From the NCBI GenBank assembly GCA_025360865.1, contig JANYBG010000167.1, positions 35,712 to 99,711 on the forward strand: 64,000 nt of DNA. The letters run 5' to 3'. Source of the stretch: Pseudomonadota bacterium (GTDB lineage: Bacteria > Pseudomonadota > Gammaproteobacteria > Steroidobacterales > Steroidobacteraceae). A program made the position numbers and the translations under genes. Of the stretch, positions 1 to 11,078 are shown in pieces. The notes beneath the pieces were generated by a model. It had not been told where the DNA came from. It was given only the letters and a program-made list of their open reading frames with translations, and made no database searches. Numbering within the stretch: position 1 is the stretch's first letter; the number at the start of each line of letters is the position of its first letter.

Positions 1-154
1 GGTGGATCTTCTTGGTGGTGACCAAAGGAAAGCCCTGCGCGAGGTCAAAGCGCATCTGCTGACCGAACACCGAGACGGTACCGGTACCGGTACGATCGCT
101 CTTACGCGCGCCCTCGGTGCGGATGAGGCGCAGAAGCTCCAAGTACTGCTTCAT
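1..154 (-). CDS. thyA: Thymidylate synthase, N-terminal part (truncated by window edge)
   Basis: Reverse strand reads [51 protein letters not shown], a typical ThyA N-terminus; ATG overlaps lgt stop (ATGA). Confidence 0.95.
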   Translation of the reverse strand, partial: MKQYLELLRLIRTEGARKSDRTGTGTVSVFGQQMRFDLAQGFPLVTTKKIH

Positions 155-951
155 TTGGCCGCGACGTAGTTACCGGATGGAGCGCGCGCGCGGTAAGCGT
201 AGACCAGCGCGCCGATGCCGAAGAGAACCATCGGCACGGAGAGGAGCTGCCCTTCTGTGAGCCAGCCACCGGCGAGGTAGCCGATGTGCTCATCTGGTAC
301 GCGCACGAACTCGACGAGGAAGCGCGACAGCCCATAGATGAGCATGAACACGCCCGAGGGTGCCCAGCGTGGGCGCGGGCGCATGGTGAACCACCACAAC
401 ACGCTGAACAGCAGCAAGCCCTCGAGTCCCGCCTCGTAGAGCTGCGAGGCGTGGCGCACCTCCCCTTTCACGTTGAAGCCCCAGGGAACGGTGGTGACCT
501 TGCCCCACAGCTCGCCGTTGATGAAGTTACCGAGACGACCGAAGAAAAGGCCGAACGCCGGGAGGGGCGCGGTGAAATCGTAGACGTCAACCATGTTGCG
601 GCCGCGCCGCCAGGCGAACAGCGACATCGCCGCGATCACCCCCAGCATCCCGCCGTGGAAGGACATGCCCCCTTCCCATATCTTGAGCGGGTACCACGGG
701 TCACCCGCCCAGAACTTCAACCCGTAGAACAGCACGTAGCCGATACGCCCGCCTAGGATCACGCCCAGCATGGCGAAGAAGATCAGGTCATCGACGTCGT
801 TCGGGGTCCACGTGCAGCCGGGCTTGCCGGCGCGACGGCGCGCCAGCCACCAGGCGCCCGCGAAACCCAGCAGGTACATGATGCCGTACCAGTGGACCTT
901 GAAGGGGCCGAGCTCGATGGCGATCGGATTGAAATCGGGGTAGGTAAGCAT
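151..951 (-). CDS. lgt: Prolipoprotein diacylglyceryl transferase
   Basis: 266 aa; [14 protein letters not shown] and GGMSFHGG motifs, multiple TM segments. Confidence 0.97.
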   Translation of the reverse strand: MLTYPDFNPIAIELGPFKVHWYGIMYLLGFAGAWWLARRRAGKPGCTWTPNDVDDLIFFAMLGVILGGRIGYVLFYGLKFWAGDPWYPLKIWEGGMSFHGGMLGVIAAMSLFAWRRGRNMVDVYDFTAPLPAFGLFFGRLGNFINGELWGKVTTVPWGFNVKGEVRHASQLYEAGLEGLLLFSVLWWFTMRPRPRWAPSGVFMLIYGLSRFLVEFVRVPDEHIGYLAGGWLTEGQLLSVPMVLFGIGALVYAYRARAPSGNYVAAK

Positions 952-963
952 GAGGCGCGAAGT

Positions 964-2238
964 TTAGCCGACCTCGCGTGTCACGCGGCAGAAGAAGGCC
1001 TTGAGGTACCTTGTTTCGGGGATGGCCGGATGCACCGGATGGTCCAGCGACTGGCCGCCCGCCTCGAGAATCTGCACGAAGCGCCCGGTATGGCGCGCCG
1101 CGGCCTGTATGGCCGCCTCCAGCTCACCCGCGCCCAGGTGGTACGAACATGAGCAGGACACGAGCAGACCCTCCTCGGCGAGCACGCCGAGCGCCAACTG
1201 GTTGAGCTTGCGGTAAGCCGCCTGCCCCTGCGGGATGTCCTTCTTGCGCTTGATGAACGCGGGTGGGTCCAGTATCACGATGTCGTAGCGCTCGCCGCTC
1301 TCCGCCAGCGCCCTGAGCGCATCGAACGCGTCCGCGCGCGTGACATCGATTTTCACGCCGTTCGCCTCGGCGTTGACCTCGGCGCACTCCAGCGCCGCCT
1401 GCGAGGAATCGACACAGCGCGCGCTGCCGGCCCCTTGGCTCAGAGCCGTGACCGCCCAGCCGCCGGCGTACGAACACACATCCAGTACGCGCGCGCCCGG
1501 GGATACATAACGCCCGAGCCGCGCCCGATTGCCCGTCTGGTCGTAGAACCAACCAGTTTTCTGGCTCGTCAGCGGCGGCACACTGAATGTCAGGGTTCCC
1601 TCGCGCGCCCGCAGCAGCGCGGGAACCTCGCCAAAAGCGGCCTCCGCCACCTTGGGCAACCCCTCCAGCTCGCGCGCGCCGGAGTCGTTCTTCCAGAAAA
1701 GCGTCACCGGGTCGAGCACGCGGCGCACCGCGGCGGTCACCTCCTCCTTCAGCGCATCCATGCCCGCGGTCGCGATCTGCCCGACAACCACATCGCCGTA
1801 GCGATCGAGCACGAGCCCGGGAAGCTGGTCGGACTCGCCGAACACCCAGCGATAGTACGGGGCGGGGATGAGGCGGTCGCGTAGCGCGAGCGCGCCGCGC
1901 AGGCGCCGCTCCAGGAGCCGCGCGTCGACAGGTTGCGCGACATCGCGCGAGAGTATGCGACCGCAGATGAGCGCATGGGGATTGACGTACATGTAACCCA
2001 TGAACGCGTCGCGGTGGGAATGCAGCCGCGCCAGCGCGCCGGGCGCGAGCGCGATCAGCGGCGTGGCTGCGGTGTCGATCTCATTGCTGAAAACCCACAT
2101 GTGGCCGGCGCCGACGCGGCGCTCCTCGCCGCGCCTCAGGCGCAGTACGGGCAGGGTGGCGGGAGGGGCGGTGGAGGCGGTGGGCTGCAACGAGTCGATC
2201 CAACGCGGGGACGGGGGCGAAGTATACAATTCACGCAT
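964..2238 (-). CDS. rlmI: Class I SAM-dependent rRNA methyltransferase (RlmI-like)
   Basis: PUA-like start ([24 protein letters not shown]), [13 protein letters not shown] and [12 protein letters not shown] motifs; start position uncertain. Confidence 0.85.
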   Translation of the reverse strand: MRELYTSPPSPRWIDSLQPTASTAPPATLPVLRLRRGEERRVGAGHMWVFSNEIDTAATPLIALAPGALARLHSHRDAFMGYMYVNPHALICGRILSRDVAQPVDARLLERRLRGALALRDRLIPAPYYRWVFGESDQLPGLVLDRYGDVVVGQIATAGMDALKEEVTAAVRRVLDPVTLFWKNDSGARELEGLPKVAEAAFGEVPALLRAREGTLTFSVPPLTSQKTGWFYDQTGNRARLGRYVSPGARVLDVCSYAGGWAVTALSQGAGSARCVDSSQAALECAEVNAEANGVKIDVTRADAFDALRALAESGERYDIVILDPPAFIKRKKDIPQGQAAYRKLNQLALGVLAEEGLLVSCSCSYHLGAGELEAAIQAAARHTGRFVQILEAGGQSLDHPVHPAIPETRYLKAFFCRVTREVG

Positions 2239-4345
2239 GAAGATCACGCACCGCAATGCAGACGGCTCGCCGCGCTACACGAACCATCTCATTACGCAAA
2301 CCAGCCCCTACCTGCGGCAGCACGCGCACAACCCGGTGGAGTGGTACCCATGGGGGGTGGAGGCCTTCGAACGGGCGCGGCGTGAGAACAAGCCGGTGCA
2401 CCTGAGCATCGGCTACTCGGCCTGTCGCTGGTGCCACGTGCTCGAGGAGGAGAGCTTCGAGGACGAAGCCACCGCGGGCATCCTCAACGACCTGTTCGTG
2501 AACATCAAGGTCGACCGCGAGGAGCGTCCCGACATCGACCGCATCTACCAGATCGCGCAGCAGATGCTCACGCAGCGCGGCGGCGGCTGGCCGCTGACCA
2601 TGATGCTCGCGCCCGATAGCCAGCGGCCTTTCTTCGGCGGCACCTATTTCCCCAAGGAAGCGCGCCACGGCCTGCCGGCCTTCAAGGACCTGCTGCTACG
2701 GGTCGCCGAGTTCTACCGCGATCACGCCCCGGAGCTGCGGGCGCAGAACGATGCGCTCATGGCCGCCTTCGTCGAGCTGGACGCGCCGCCGGCCTCGGCG
2801 ACGGTGGCCTTCACGGACGCCCCCGTCGCCTTGTTCCGCCAGCAGAGCGAGCGCGTGTTCGACGCGCGCAACGGCGGGTTCGGCGGGGCGCCAAAGTTCC
2901 CGCAGCCACAGATGATCGCGCGCCTGCTGCGCGACTGGCGAGCGAGCGCGGATGGGCCGCAACCGGACCTGCAGGCCCTGTACATGGCTACCCTCAGCCT
3001 GCGTCGCATGGCCGAGGGGGGCCTCAACGACCAGCTCGCCGGTGGCTTCTGCCGCTACACGGTGGATGCCACCTGGACGATTCCGCACTTCGAGAAGATG
3101 CTCTACGACAACGGCGCTCTGCTCGCGGTCTATGCGCAGGCGGCCGTGGCCACCGGCGACCAGGCGTACGCCCGCGTCGCCCTCGAGACCGCCCAGTGGA
3201 CGATGCGCGAGATGCAGTCCGCGGACGGCGGCTATTACTCAAGCCTCGATGCCGACTCCGAAGGGCACGAAGGCAAGTTCTACGTCTTTGAACGCGAGGA
3301 GGTGCGCGCCGCGCTCACCGCGGAGGAATTCAAGGTGTTCGCGCCGCGCTACGGCCTGACCGAGCCCGCGAACTTCGAGGGCCGCTGGCACCTGTACACG
3401 GCGGCCTCCCTCGAGGACCTCGCGAGCGCCTCAGCACTCGCGCCGCGGCGGCTCGTCGAGCTGCTCGCGTCCGCGCGCGAAAAACTGCTGGCGCTGCGCG
3501 CCATGCGCGTCCGCCCGGCGCGCGACGACAAGGTGCTCACCTCCTGGAACGCCCTCATGATACGCGGCATGGCGATCGCGGCGCGCGCGCTCGGACGCGC
3601 TGACCTGGCCGATTCGGCGGCGCGCGCGCTGGCCTTCATTCGCGGCACGATGTGGCGCGATGGCCGTCTGGTGGCGACCTACATGGCCGGGAAGGCCCAC
3701 CTCAACGCTTACCTGGATGACTACGTCTACCTGATCGATGCGATCCTGGAATTGCAGCAGGTGCGCTTCCGCGCGGACGAACTCAGCTTCGCCCAGCAGT
3801 TGATCGAGGTGGTGCTCGGGCGCTTCGAGGACAAGGACGGTGGCGGTTTCTATTTCACCTCCGACGATCACGAGGTGCTGATACACCGCCTCAAGCCCTT
3901 CAGTGACGATGCCATCCCCGCGGGCAACGGCATCGCGGCGATCGTCCTGCTGCGCTTCGGGCACCTGCTCGGCGAGCCGCGCTACCTCGCGGCGGCCGAG
4001 CGCGCCTTGGCGGCGGCATGGCCCGCGCTGTCCCAGCACCCGCAGGGCCATGCGACCCTGCTGACCGCGCTCGAGGAACTGCTGCATCCGCCGCGTATCG
4101 TGCTCATACGGGGTGCGGCGGAGGCGGTGGAGGGATGGCGCGCGGAACTCGCCCGGCTGTACGCGCCGCGCCGCATCGTGCTCGCGATCGGGATCGATGC
4201 GAGCGGGCTGCCGTTAGCCCTCGCCGACAAGCCCGCCCGCGCGGGCGGCGCCGTCGCGTACGTCTGCCGCGCCAGCACGTGCTCGGCGCCGCTGGATTCA
4301 CTCGCCGCGCTGGTCAGCGAACTGCGGGAGACGCAGGCTGACTGA
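2237..4345 (+). CDS. Thioredoxin-fold DUF255 protein (YyaL / spermatogenesis-associated protein 20 family)
   Basis: [26 protein letters not shown] and [15 protein letters not shown] motifs; start trimmed from the ORF-track start to ATG 2237. Confidence 0.92.
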   Translation: MKITHRNADGSPRYTNHLITQTSPYLRQHAHNPVEWYPWGVEAFERARRENKPVHLSIGYSACRWCHVLEEESFEDEATAGILNDLFVNIKVDREERPDIDRIYQIAQQMLTQRGGGWPLTMMLAPDSQRPFFGGTYFPKEARHGLPAFKDLLLRVAEFYRDHAPELRAQNDALMAAFVELDAPPASATVAFTDAPVALFRQQSERVFDARNGGFGGAPKFPQPQMIARLLRDWRASADGPQPDLQALYMATLSLRRMAEGGLNDQLAGGFCRYTVDATWTIPHFEKMLYDNGALLAVYAQAAVATGDQAYARVALETAQWTMREMQSADGGYYSSLDADSEGHEGKFYVFEREEVRAALTAEEFKVFAPRYGLTEPANFEGRWHLYTAASLEDLASASALAPRRLVELLASAREKLLALRAMRVRPARDDKVLTSWNALMIRGMAIAARALGRADLADSAARALAFIRGTMWRDGRLVATYMAGKAHLNAYLDDYVYLIDAILELQQVRFRADELSFAQQLIEVVLGRFEDKDGGGFYFTSDDHEVLIHRLKPFSDDAIPAGNGIAAIVLLRFGHLLGEPRYLAAAERALAAAWPALSQHPQGHATLLTALEELLHPPRIVLIRGAAEAVEGWRAELARLYAPRRIVLAIGIDASGLPLALADKPARAGGAVAYVCRASTCSAPLDSLAALVSELRETQAD

Positions 4346-4357
4346 GGCGCGGCCGCC

Positions 4358-7300
4358 CTAGGAGAGCAGCTCGACGTTGCCGCCAATCGCCGCGGTGTTG
4401 ATGCTGAGCGTCCGCTCGGTGGCGAAGCGCAGCAGGTAGTGCGGGCCGCCGGCCTTGGGGCCGGTACCTGAGAGCCCCTGGCCGCCGAAGGGCTGCACGC
4501 CGACCACCGCGCCAATCATGTTGCGGTTGACGTAGGTATTACCCACCGCCAGCGAGCGAAACACGTGCTGCGCGACGCTTTCCAGGCGGCTGTGCACTCC
4601 AAGCGTGAGGCCAAACCCGGTGCGGCGGATCGCATCGAGCACCTTCGGCAGCTCGCCACTGCGATAACGCGCGATATGCAGGATGGGACCGAACTCCTCG
4701 GTCTTGAGCTGGTCGAGGCTCGTCAGCTCGAAAAGCTGCGGTGCGAAGAAGTGTCCGCGCTCCAGCCCCGCGGGCAGCTCGCACGCGTACAGCAGCTTCG
4801 CTTCCCTGCGCATGCGCTCGGCATGCGCGCGCAGGCGCTGTTGCGCGGGCGCGGAGATCACCGGACCCACGTCGGTGGCGACCTGGGCCGGGTCACCGAT
4901 GACCATGCAGCGCATGGCCCCGGTCAGCATCGCGATGACGCGATCGGCGATCTCCTCCTGCAGGTACATCACCCGCAGCGCCGAGCAGCGCTGGCCAGCG
5001 CTGGTGAACGCCGAGGTGACCGCGTCATCGACCACCTGCTCGGGCAGGGCGGTCGCATCAACCACCATCGCGTTGACGCCGCCGGTCTCGGCGATCAGCG
5101 GCAGAATCGCCCCGTCACGGTTGGCCAGCGCGCGATTGATGGTCGCCGCGGTGGCGGTGGAGCCGGTGAAGGCGACACCGGCGAGCGCCGGGTGCGCGAA
5201 GGCGACCTCGCCGAACGCCGGCCCATCCGCGGGCGTGAGCTGCAGCACCGCCGGCGGAACGCCCGCGGCGTGCAGCAGGCGTGTCGCCGCGTGCGCGACC
5301 AGCGGCGTCGCTGGCGCCGGCTTGGCGACCACCGCATTGCCAGCGGCCAGCGCCGCGGTGACCTGGCCCATGAAGATCGCCAGCGGAAAGTTCCAGGGGC
5401 TAATGCAAACGAACACCCCGCGCCCGCTCAGCGAGAGCGTGTTGAGCTCACCGGTGGGGCCCTGCAACTCAGTCGGGGCCGAGAACGCCTCGCGTGCGCG
5501 CGCCGCGTAGTAGCGGCAGAAATCCACCGCCTCACGCAGCTCCGCCACCGCGTCCGGCAGCGTCTTGCCCGCCTCGCGTACCAGCAGACTCAGGAATTCG
5601 CCGCGGCGCGCCTCGAGGGCATCGGCCGCGCGCTCCAGGCACGTCGCCCGCTCCCGCGCCGGGGTCGCATCCCACCCCGGCTGTGCCTGGTGCGCCGACT
5701 CCAGCGCCTGGCGGATCTCCCGGGCCGTCGCATCACGTGTCAGGCCGACGACGACACGCGTATCGGCGGGTGAATTGACCGGCACCCGCGCATCGCGCGC
5801 GGTCGCACCATCGATGATCGGGCCGCCGAGGTATTCGCCGGCGAAGGCGCGCACCTGCGCCTCGAGCGCGGCGAGCGTCGCGGGGTCGCCGAAATCCTCG
5901 CCGAGCGAGTTGGCGCGCTCCGCCCCATAGAGCGCGCGCGGTTCACGGATGCGCGGCTGGCCAGAAACCTCTTCGGCACTCAAGGAAGCGATGGGGTCAC
6001 GCACAACCTGCTCCACTGGCAAATCCGGATTTAGGAACTGATGGACGAAGGAACTGTTGGCGCCGTTCTCGAGCAGGCGCCGCACCAGATATGGCAGGAG
6101 GTCCTCATGGGTGCCGACCGGGGCGTACACCCGCACCGGGGGCAGGGCGGGGACGTCCGCGCGCGCGGCCGCGTACAGCGCCTCGCCCATGCCGTGCAGG
6201 CGCTGGAACTCGTACTTCGCCCCCGCCCGGGCCAATGCCAGGACCGCGGCCACGGTGAACGCGTTGTGCGTGGCGAACTGCGGATAGATCGCGTCGCCCG
6301 CGGCGAAGAGGATCCGCACGCACTGCAGGTAGCTCGCGTCGGTGGCCGCCTTGGACGTGTAGACAGGAAAGCTCGCGAGCCCGCGCTCCTGGGCGCGCTT
6401 GATCTCGCTGTCCCAGTAGGCGCCCTTCACCAGGCGCACGCTCATGCGCCGTCCGCTGTCGCGGGCGAGGGCCGCGACCCACTCGAGCAGGCGCGGCGCC
6501 CGACGCCCGTAGGCCTGCACCGCGAGGCCGAGTCCGTCCCAGGCGCGCGTCTGAGGATCCCGGGCGAGCGTCTCGAGGATCGCGAGCGAGAGATCCAGGC
6601 GGTCGGCCTCCTCCGCGTCGATCGTGAAGCCGATGCCAGCGCGCGCGGCGGCAAGCGCCAGCTCGAGCATGCGCGGTGTGAGCTGCCGCGCGACCCGGAC
6701 GCTCTGCGGCAATGAATAGCGCGGCTCAAGCGCCGACAGCTTCACTGAGATTCCCGAGCGCGCATGCGTCGCCCCGGGAGCCTGCGAGCCCAGAACCTCG
6801 ATCGCGTGCGCATAGGAGTCGAGGTAGCGCTGCGCGTCCGTCGCGGTGCGCGCGCCCTCGCCCAGCACATCGAAGGAACACAGGGATAGGTTCGGTTCGG
6901 TACGTCCGCGCGCCAGCGCCGCGCCGATCGACTCGCCGACGATGAAGGCATGGCCCATGAGCTGCATCGACTGGCGCAGCGCCGCGCGCACGATCGGGGC
7001 CACCAGGGGCGCGGTGAGGTTCGCCGCGGTGAACTCCCCGGACAGCTCGGCGGTGACGTTGGGCAGCAGGCGCCCGGCGGCACCGAGCAGCACGAAGCCG
7101 GTGCGCAGCAGCGCCGCCATGTCCTGAGGAAGTGCGCTCTGGCGCATCGTCGCCAGGCGCTCGGCGATCAGCTGGTCCGCGCGTTTGGCATCCGGTGTGC
7201 GCAGCAGGGCTTCGGCGAGTCCCATCAACGCCTTTCCCTGGGCGCTGTCGAGCGGGAACTGCTCAAGCATCTGCTCCACGAGGGGTCGGGCGCGCTCGTC

Positions 7301-7492
7301 GCCGCGGGCCACCTCCACCCAGCGCGCCGCCTGAACACTCGCGGACCTGAGCGCGGGCATCGCGGGGCCGAGGTCGGCGACGATCTGTGCGCGCGCGGCG
7401 GCCTCCGGACGCAGCGTGGCGGCGCGTACGGACTCGCGCAGCACCGCGAGCCCTCGGCCACCGGTTCCCACCGCTGATTCCACTGCCGCCAT
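4358..7492 (-). CDS. putA: Bifunctional proline dehydrogenase / L-glutamate gamma-semialdehyde dehydrogenase
   Basis: PRODH (RLVKGAYWDSEIKRAQ) and ALDH (FTGSTATAATINRAL, ETGGVNAMVVD, GQRCSALR) motifs; no obvious N-terminal RHH domain. Confidence 0.96.
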   Translation of the reverse strand: MAAVESAVGTGGRGLAVLRESVRAATLRPEAAARAQIVADLGPAMPALRSASVQAARWVEVARGDERARPLVEQMLEQFPLDSAQGKALMGLAEALLRTPDAKRADQLIAERLATMRQSALPQDMAALLRTGFVLLGAAGRLLPNVTAELSGEFTAANLTAPLVAPIVRAALRQSMQLMGHAFIVGESIGAALARGRTEPNLSLCSFDVLGEGARTATDAQRYLDSYAHAIEVLGSQAPGATHARSGISVKLSALEPRYSLPQSVRVARQLTPRMLELALAAARAGIGFTIDAEEADRLDLSLAILETLARDPQTRAWDGLGLAVQAYGRRAPRLLEWVAALARDSGRRMSVRLVKGAYWDSEIKRAQERGLASFPVYTSKAATDASYLQCVRILFAAGDAIYPQFATHNAFTVAAVLALARAGAKYEFQRLHGMGEALYAAARADVPALPPVRVYAPVGTHEDLLPYLVRRLLENGANSSFVHQFLNPDLPVEQVVRDPIASLSAEEVSGQPRIREPRALYGAERANSLGEDFGDPATLAALEAQVRAFAGEYLGGPIIDGATARDARVPVNSPADTRVVVGLTRDATAREIRQALESAHQAQPGWDATPARERATCLERAADALEARRGEFLSLLVREAGKTLPDAVAELREAVDFCRYYAARAREAFSAPTELQGPTGELNTLSLSGRGVFVCISPWNFPLAIFMGQVTAALAAGNAVVAKPAPATPLVAHAATRLLHAAGVPPAVLQLTPADGPAFGEVAFAHPALAGVAFTGSTATAATINRALANRDGAILPLIAETGGVNAMVVDATALPEQVVDDAVTSAFTSAGQRCSALRVMYLQEEIADRVIAMLTGAMRCMVIGDPAQVATDVGPVISAPAQQRLRAHAERMRREAKLLYACELPAGLERGHFFAPQLFELTSLDQLKTEEFGPILHIARYRSGELPKVLDAIRRTGFGLTLGVHSRLESVAQHVFRSLAVGNTYVNRNMIGAVVGVQPFGGQGLSGTGPKAGGPHYLLRFATERTLSINTAAIGGNVELLS

Positions 7493-7589
7493 GAATTTGA
7501 CCACTTTTCTAGTTGATTACGCTCATGTTAGTCTTTCATCCAGAGATTATTTTTACGTTTTAGGGCTTTTAAGAGTTGAATCGACTGCC

Positions 7590-8108
7590 ATGAGCTCGAA
7601 GACCCCCTTCCCGGCCACCCCCAACCCCGGGCCGCCTCGAGCGCTGGATCGCATTGATCGCGGGTTGCTCGCCCGACTGCAGCAGGACGGGCGCACGCCG
7701 GTCTCGCAGCTGGCGCGCGAGGTCCACCTCACCGTGACCCCGACGCTTGAGCGCGTGCGGCGCCTGGAGGCGGCCGGCTACATCGAGGGCTATTTCGCCC
7801 GGCTGAACCCCGGGCGGCTGGGGCTGGGATTGCTCGCCTACGTGGAGGTCTCGCTGGACCGCACCACGCCTGATGCCTTCGAGCGCTTCAAGCAGGTGAT
7901 GCTCGCGCACGATGAGGTCATGGAGTGCCACATGGTCGCCGGCGGCTTCGACTACCTGCTCAAGGTGCGTGTCACGGACATGGAGAGCTACCGGCGCTTC
8001 CTCGGCGATCGCATCGCCTCGGTGCGTGGAGTGCAGCAGACCCACACCTACTTCGTCATGGAAGAGGTGAAGTCCACGCACCGCATCATCGTGCCCGAGG
8101 GCGCCTAG
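7590..8108 (+). CDS. Lrp/AsnC family transcriptional regulator, divergent from putA
   Basis: DRIDRGLLARLQQDGRTPVSQLAREVHLTVTPTLERVRRLEAAGYIEGY HTH plus RAM-type domain. Confidence 0.95.
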   Translation: MSSKTPFPATPNPGPPRALDRIDRGLLARLQQDGRTPVSQLAREVHLTVTPTLERVRRLEAAGYIEGYFARLNPGRLGLGLLAYVEVSLDRTTPDAFERFKQVMLAHDEVMECHMVAGGFDYLLKVRVTDMESYRRFLGDRIASVRGVQQTHTYFVMEEVKSTHRIIVPEGA

Positions 8109-9295
8109 CCGAGCACCTGGGCCGTCGCGCGCGCCACGTACTCCAGGTTCTCCGCGCGCAATCCCGCGAGGTTGATGCGGCTGTCCTCGGTCATGTAGAT
8201 GTGGTGCTGGGTGCGCATCCGCCGCACCTGCTCGGGGGTGATCCCGAAGAACGAGAACATGCCGCGCTGGCTGGCGATGAAGCTGAAGTCGCGCCGCGGA
8301 CAATGGGCACGCAGCTGCCGCACGAGCTCGTGGCGCAGCCCGGTGATGCGCTTGCGCATCCCCTCCAGTTCCCCCGCCCAGTCCTCGCGCGCGGCCGCGT
8401 TCGAGAGTATCCGCCGCACGATCTCCGCGCCGTGGTCGGGGGGCATGGACCACATGCCGCGCGCCAGCCGCACGAGCTGGCTCAGGGCCGCATCCCCGCC
8501 CGCGCTGCTCTCAGTGACGATGTGCAACGCTCCGGTGCGCTCGCGGTAGAGCCCGAAGTTCTTCGAGCAGGAGACCGCGCAGACAAGCTCGGGCAGTTCC
8601 GCGCTGAGGAGGCGGATGGCGAAGGCGTCCGCATCCGGGCCCTCGCCCAGACCCTGGTAGGCCATGTCGATGAACGGCAGCAGCGAGCGGCGCTTGACCA
8701 GCTCCCGCACGGCGCGCCACTCGTCCTGGGAGAGATCGGCGCCGGTCGGGTTGTGACAGGAGGCGTGCAGCAGGACGATGGCGCGGGGCGGCAAGCGCTC
8801 CAGCGCCGCCATCATCGCGCCGAACTGGACCCCGCCGGTCTCAGGATCGAAGTACGGGTAGCGCTCGAGCTTGAGACCGCTGCCGGCCAGCAGCGGCACG
8901 TGGTTCGCCCAGGTGGGAGTGCTCACGTGCACGACCGCGTCCGGGGCGGCCGCGCGGATCAATTCCGCGCCGAGCCGCAGGGCACCGCAGCCCCCCGGGG
9001 TCTGCACCGTGCGCACGCGGCCGGCCTTGAGCGCCGGATGCGCGCCGAACACCAGCTGCTCCATCTGCTGATTGAAGCCGGCATTGCCCGCGGGACCGAC
9101 GTAGGTCTTGGTCGTCTGCTCCGCGATGAGCGCGGCTTCGGCGGCGCGCACGCAGGCGAGCACCGGGGTCTCGCCGCGGTCGTCGCGGAACACCCCGACT
9201 CCAAGGTCAACCTTGCGCGGGTCCTGGTCGGCGCGGAACGCCGCCATGAGCCCCAATATCCCATCGGCGCTGATGAGCTCGAGCTTTTCAAACAC
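8105..9295 (-). CDS. Aromatic/aspartate aminotransferase (class I PLP)
   Basis: KVDLGVGVFRDDRGETPVL, CSKNFGLYRERTGAL, CHNPTGADLS; TyrB/AspC-like. Confidence 0.93.
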   Translation of the reverse strand: MFEKLELISADGILGLMAAFRADQDPRKVDLGVGVFRDDRGETPVLACVRAAEAALIAEQTTKTYVGPAGNAGFNQQMEQLVFGAHPALKAGRVRTVQTPGGCGALRLGAELIRAAAPDAVVHVSTPTWANHVPLLAGSGLKLERYPYFDPETGGVQFGAMMAALERLPPRAIVLLHASCHNPTGADLSQDEWRAVRELVKRRSLLPFIDMAYQGLGEGPDADAFAIRLLSAELPELVCAVSCSKNFGLYRERTGALHIVTESSAGGDAALSQLVRLARGMWSMPPDHGAEIVRRILSNAAAREDWAGELEGMRKRITGLRHELVRQLRAHCPRRDFSFIASQRGMFSFFGITPEQVRRMRTQHHIYMTEDSRINLAGLRAENLEYVARATAQVLG

Positions 9296-9313
9296 GCGAA
9301 GACTCCGTGATCC

Positions 9314-10999
9314 TTAGTGGCTGGGGAGCGCGGCGATGGCCCGCGCGCGGGCCGCCTCGAACTCATCGCCCGGCTTCCAGGTGGGCATGGCGTCGGCCTG
9401 GGCGATGACCCAGGCGGACAGCATGTCCAGGCGCGCATCCTCGATCATGCCGTCGAAGTTCCAGCTGGTATCGAGCTTGTCCCCGGGCTGGTGGTACTTC
9501 CTCAGCTCCCAGTCCTCGATCTGCTTGCGACCCCAGCCCGCCGGCTGGCCGATGAAGTCCGTGCCCTCGGCGAAGAACAGCGCCGGGACACCGATCTTGG
9601 CGAAGGAAAACTGGTCTGAACGATAGTACGAGCCACGGTCCGGGAACTGGTCGCCCTGGAGCGTGCGTCCCTGCGACTTCGCGAGGGTGTCGGCGACCCC
9701 ATCCAGCGAGGACTTGCCCATGCTGATCAGCGTCACATCGCGGGTGCGTCCGAAGATGTTGCCGCCATCGATGTTGATGTTCGCCGCGATCAGGCCCGCG
9801 GGCACCGAGGGGTGCTCGGCGTAGTACTTGGAGCCCAGCAGACCGCGCTCCTCGCCTGCCACGAACAGCGCGATGATGGAGCGCCGCGGACGCTCGCGCA
9901 GCCTCGCGAAGGCGCGTGCGACCGCGAGTACCTGCGCGCAGCCGGAGGCGTTGTCCTGCGCCCCGTGGTAGATGCGGTCGCCGCTGGCATCGGGCTCGCC
10001 GATGCCGAAGTGATCGTGGTGCGCGCTCAGCAGGACCACCTGCGCGGCCAGCTTCGGGTCATTGCCCGGCAGGATGCCGCCGACGTTGGCTGTCTGCACG
10101 CGCGAGATCGCGTTGCTGTAACTCAGCGAGGCGCGCAGCCCCAGCGGCACCGGCTTGAACGCGCGCGAGCGCGCCGCCGTGACCAGCTTGGCGAGGTCAT
10201 GGCCCCCGGCCTTCACCAGGCGTCGCACCGCATCCTCCGTGGCCCACGCCTTCACCTTCAGGCGCGGCTCACCGGCGGCCGGCAACTCGAACTGCTCACC
10301 ACCCCAGGAACTCTGCACCACCTGCCACGGGTAGCCCGCGGACGGGGTCGTGTGGATGATGATGACGCCAGCGGCGCCCAGTCGTGCGGCGGTCTCGTAC
10401 TTGTAGTCCCAGCGGCCGTAGTAGAGGCGGCGCTTGCCGGCGAACAGGTTCGGGTCCCAGTCCGGGTCGTTGTTCATCACCACGAGGATCTTGCCCGTGA
10501 GGTCCACGCCCTTGTAGTCGTCCCACTGGAACTCGGCGGCCTGGATGCCGTAGCCGACGAACACCAGCTCGGCGTTCTCGATCGAGACCGACGGCTCCTG
10601 CAGGCCGCTCGCGGCGATGTAGTCGGTGCGCCAGGCGAGGTCGGTGTTGCCGTTCTTACCCTGGAAGCTCCAGGTCGCGGGGAACTGCGACTTGAGTGCC
10701 ACGATGTCGAAGGGCTGCTGCCACTCGCCACTGGCGAAGGCGGGCTGGTAGCCCATCGACTCCAGCTGGGTCTGCAGGTAAAGCCGCGCCAGCTGGTCGC
10801 CGCGCGTGGCCGGCCCGCGACCCTCGAGCAGGTCGGAGGACAGGAAGCGGACCGGGCCTTCGAGGGATGCGCGCGTGATGTAGGTGCGCGCGGCCTTGTC
10901 GACGTCTTCCGGAATGGTGGGAACCTGCGCCACGGCGAGCGTCGCCATCAGGCAGCCCAGGAACAAGGGCATTCTTATCAGCGTGCGGATCTGGGTCAC
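9314..10999 (-). CDS. Exported M28 family metallopeptidase with PA domain
   Basis: SAHHDHFG, GAQDNASGCAQVL, FVAGEERGLLGSKYYAEHP; hydrophobic N-terminus; start (GTG 10999 or ATG 10972) uncertain. Confidence 0.9.
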   Translation of the reverse strand: MTQIRTLIRMPLFLGCLMATLAVAQVPTIPEDVDKAARTYITRASLEGPVRFLSSDLLEGRGPATRGDQLARLYLQTQLESMGYQPAFASGEWQQPFDIVALKSQFPATWSFQGKNGNTDLAWRTDYIAASGLQEPSVSIENAELVFVGYGIQAAEFQWDDYKGVDLTGKILVVMNNDPDWDPNLFAGKRRLYYGRWDYKYETAARLGAAGVIIIHTTPSAGYPWQVVQSSWGGEQFELPAAGEPRLKVKAWATEDAVRRLVKAGGHDLAKLVTAARSRAFKPVPLGLRASLSYSNAISRVQTANVGGILPGNDPKLAAQVVLLSAHHDHFGIGEPDASGDRIYHGAQDNASGCAQVLAVARAFARLRERPRRSIIALFVAGEERGLLGSKYYAEHPSVPAGLIAANINIDGGNIFGRTRDVTLISMGKSSLDGVADTLAKSQGRTLQGDQFPDRGSYYRSDQFSFAKIGVPALFFAEGTDFIGQPAGWGRKQIEDWELRKYHQPGDKLDTSWNFDGMIEDARLDMLSAWVIAQADAMPTWKPGDEFEAARARAIAALPSH

Positions 11000-11078
11000 G
11001 GCTAGCGCCTCGCGCCTGAAAACGGGGCCGCAACGGTAGCACGCAGCCGCACAATCGCGCGTGCCCCGCGCGGGTCCG

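Noticed and set aside
2000-2236. N-terminal extension of the DUF255 ORF
   Set aside because: Overlaps rlmI antisense and precedes the conserved start; ATG 2237 is the sensible start.
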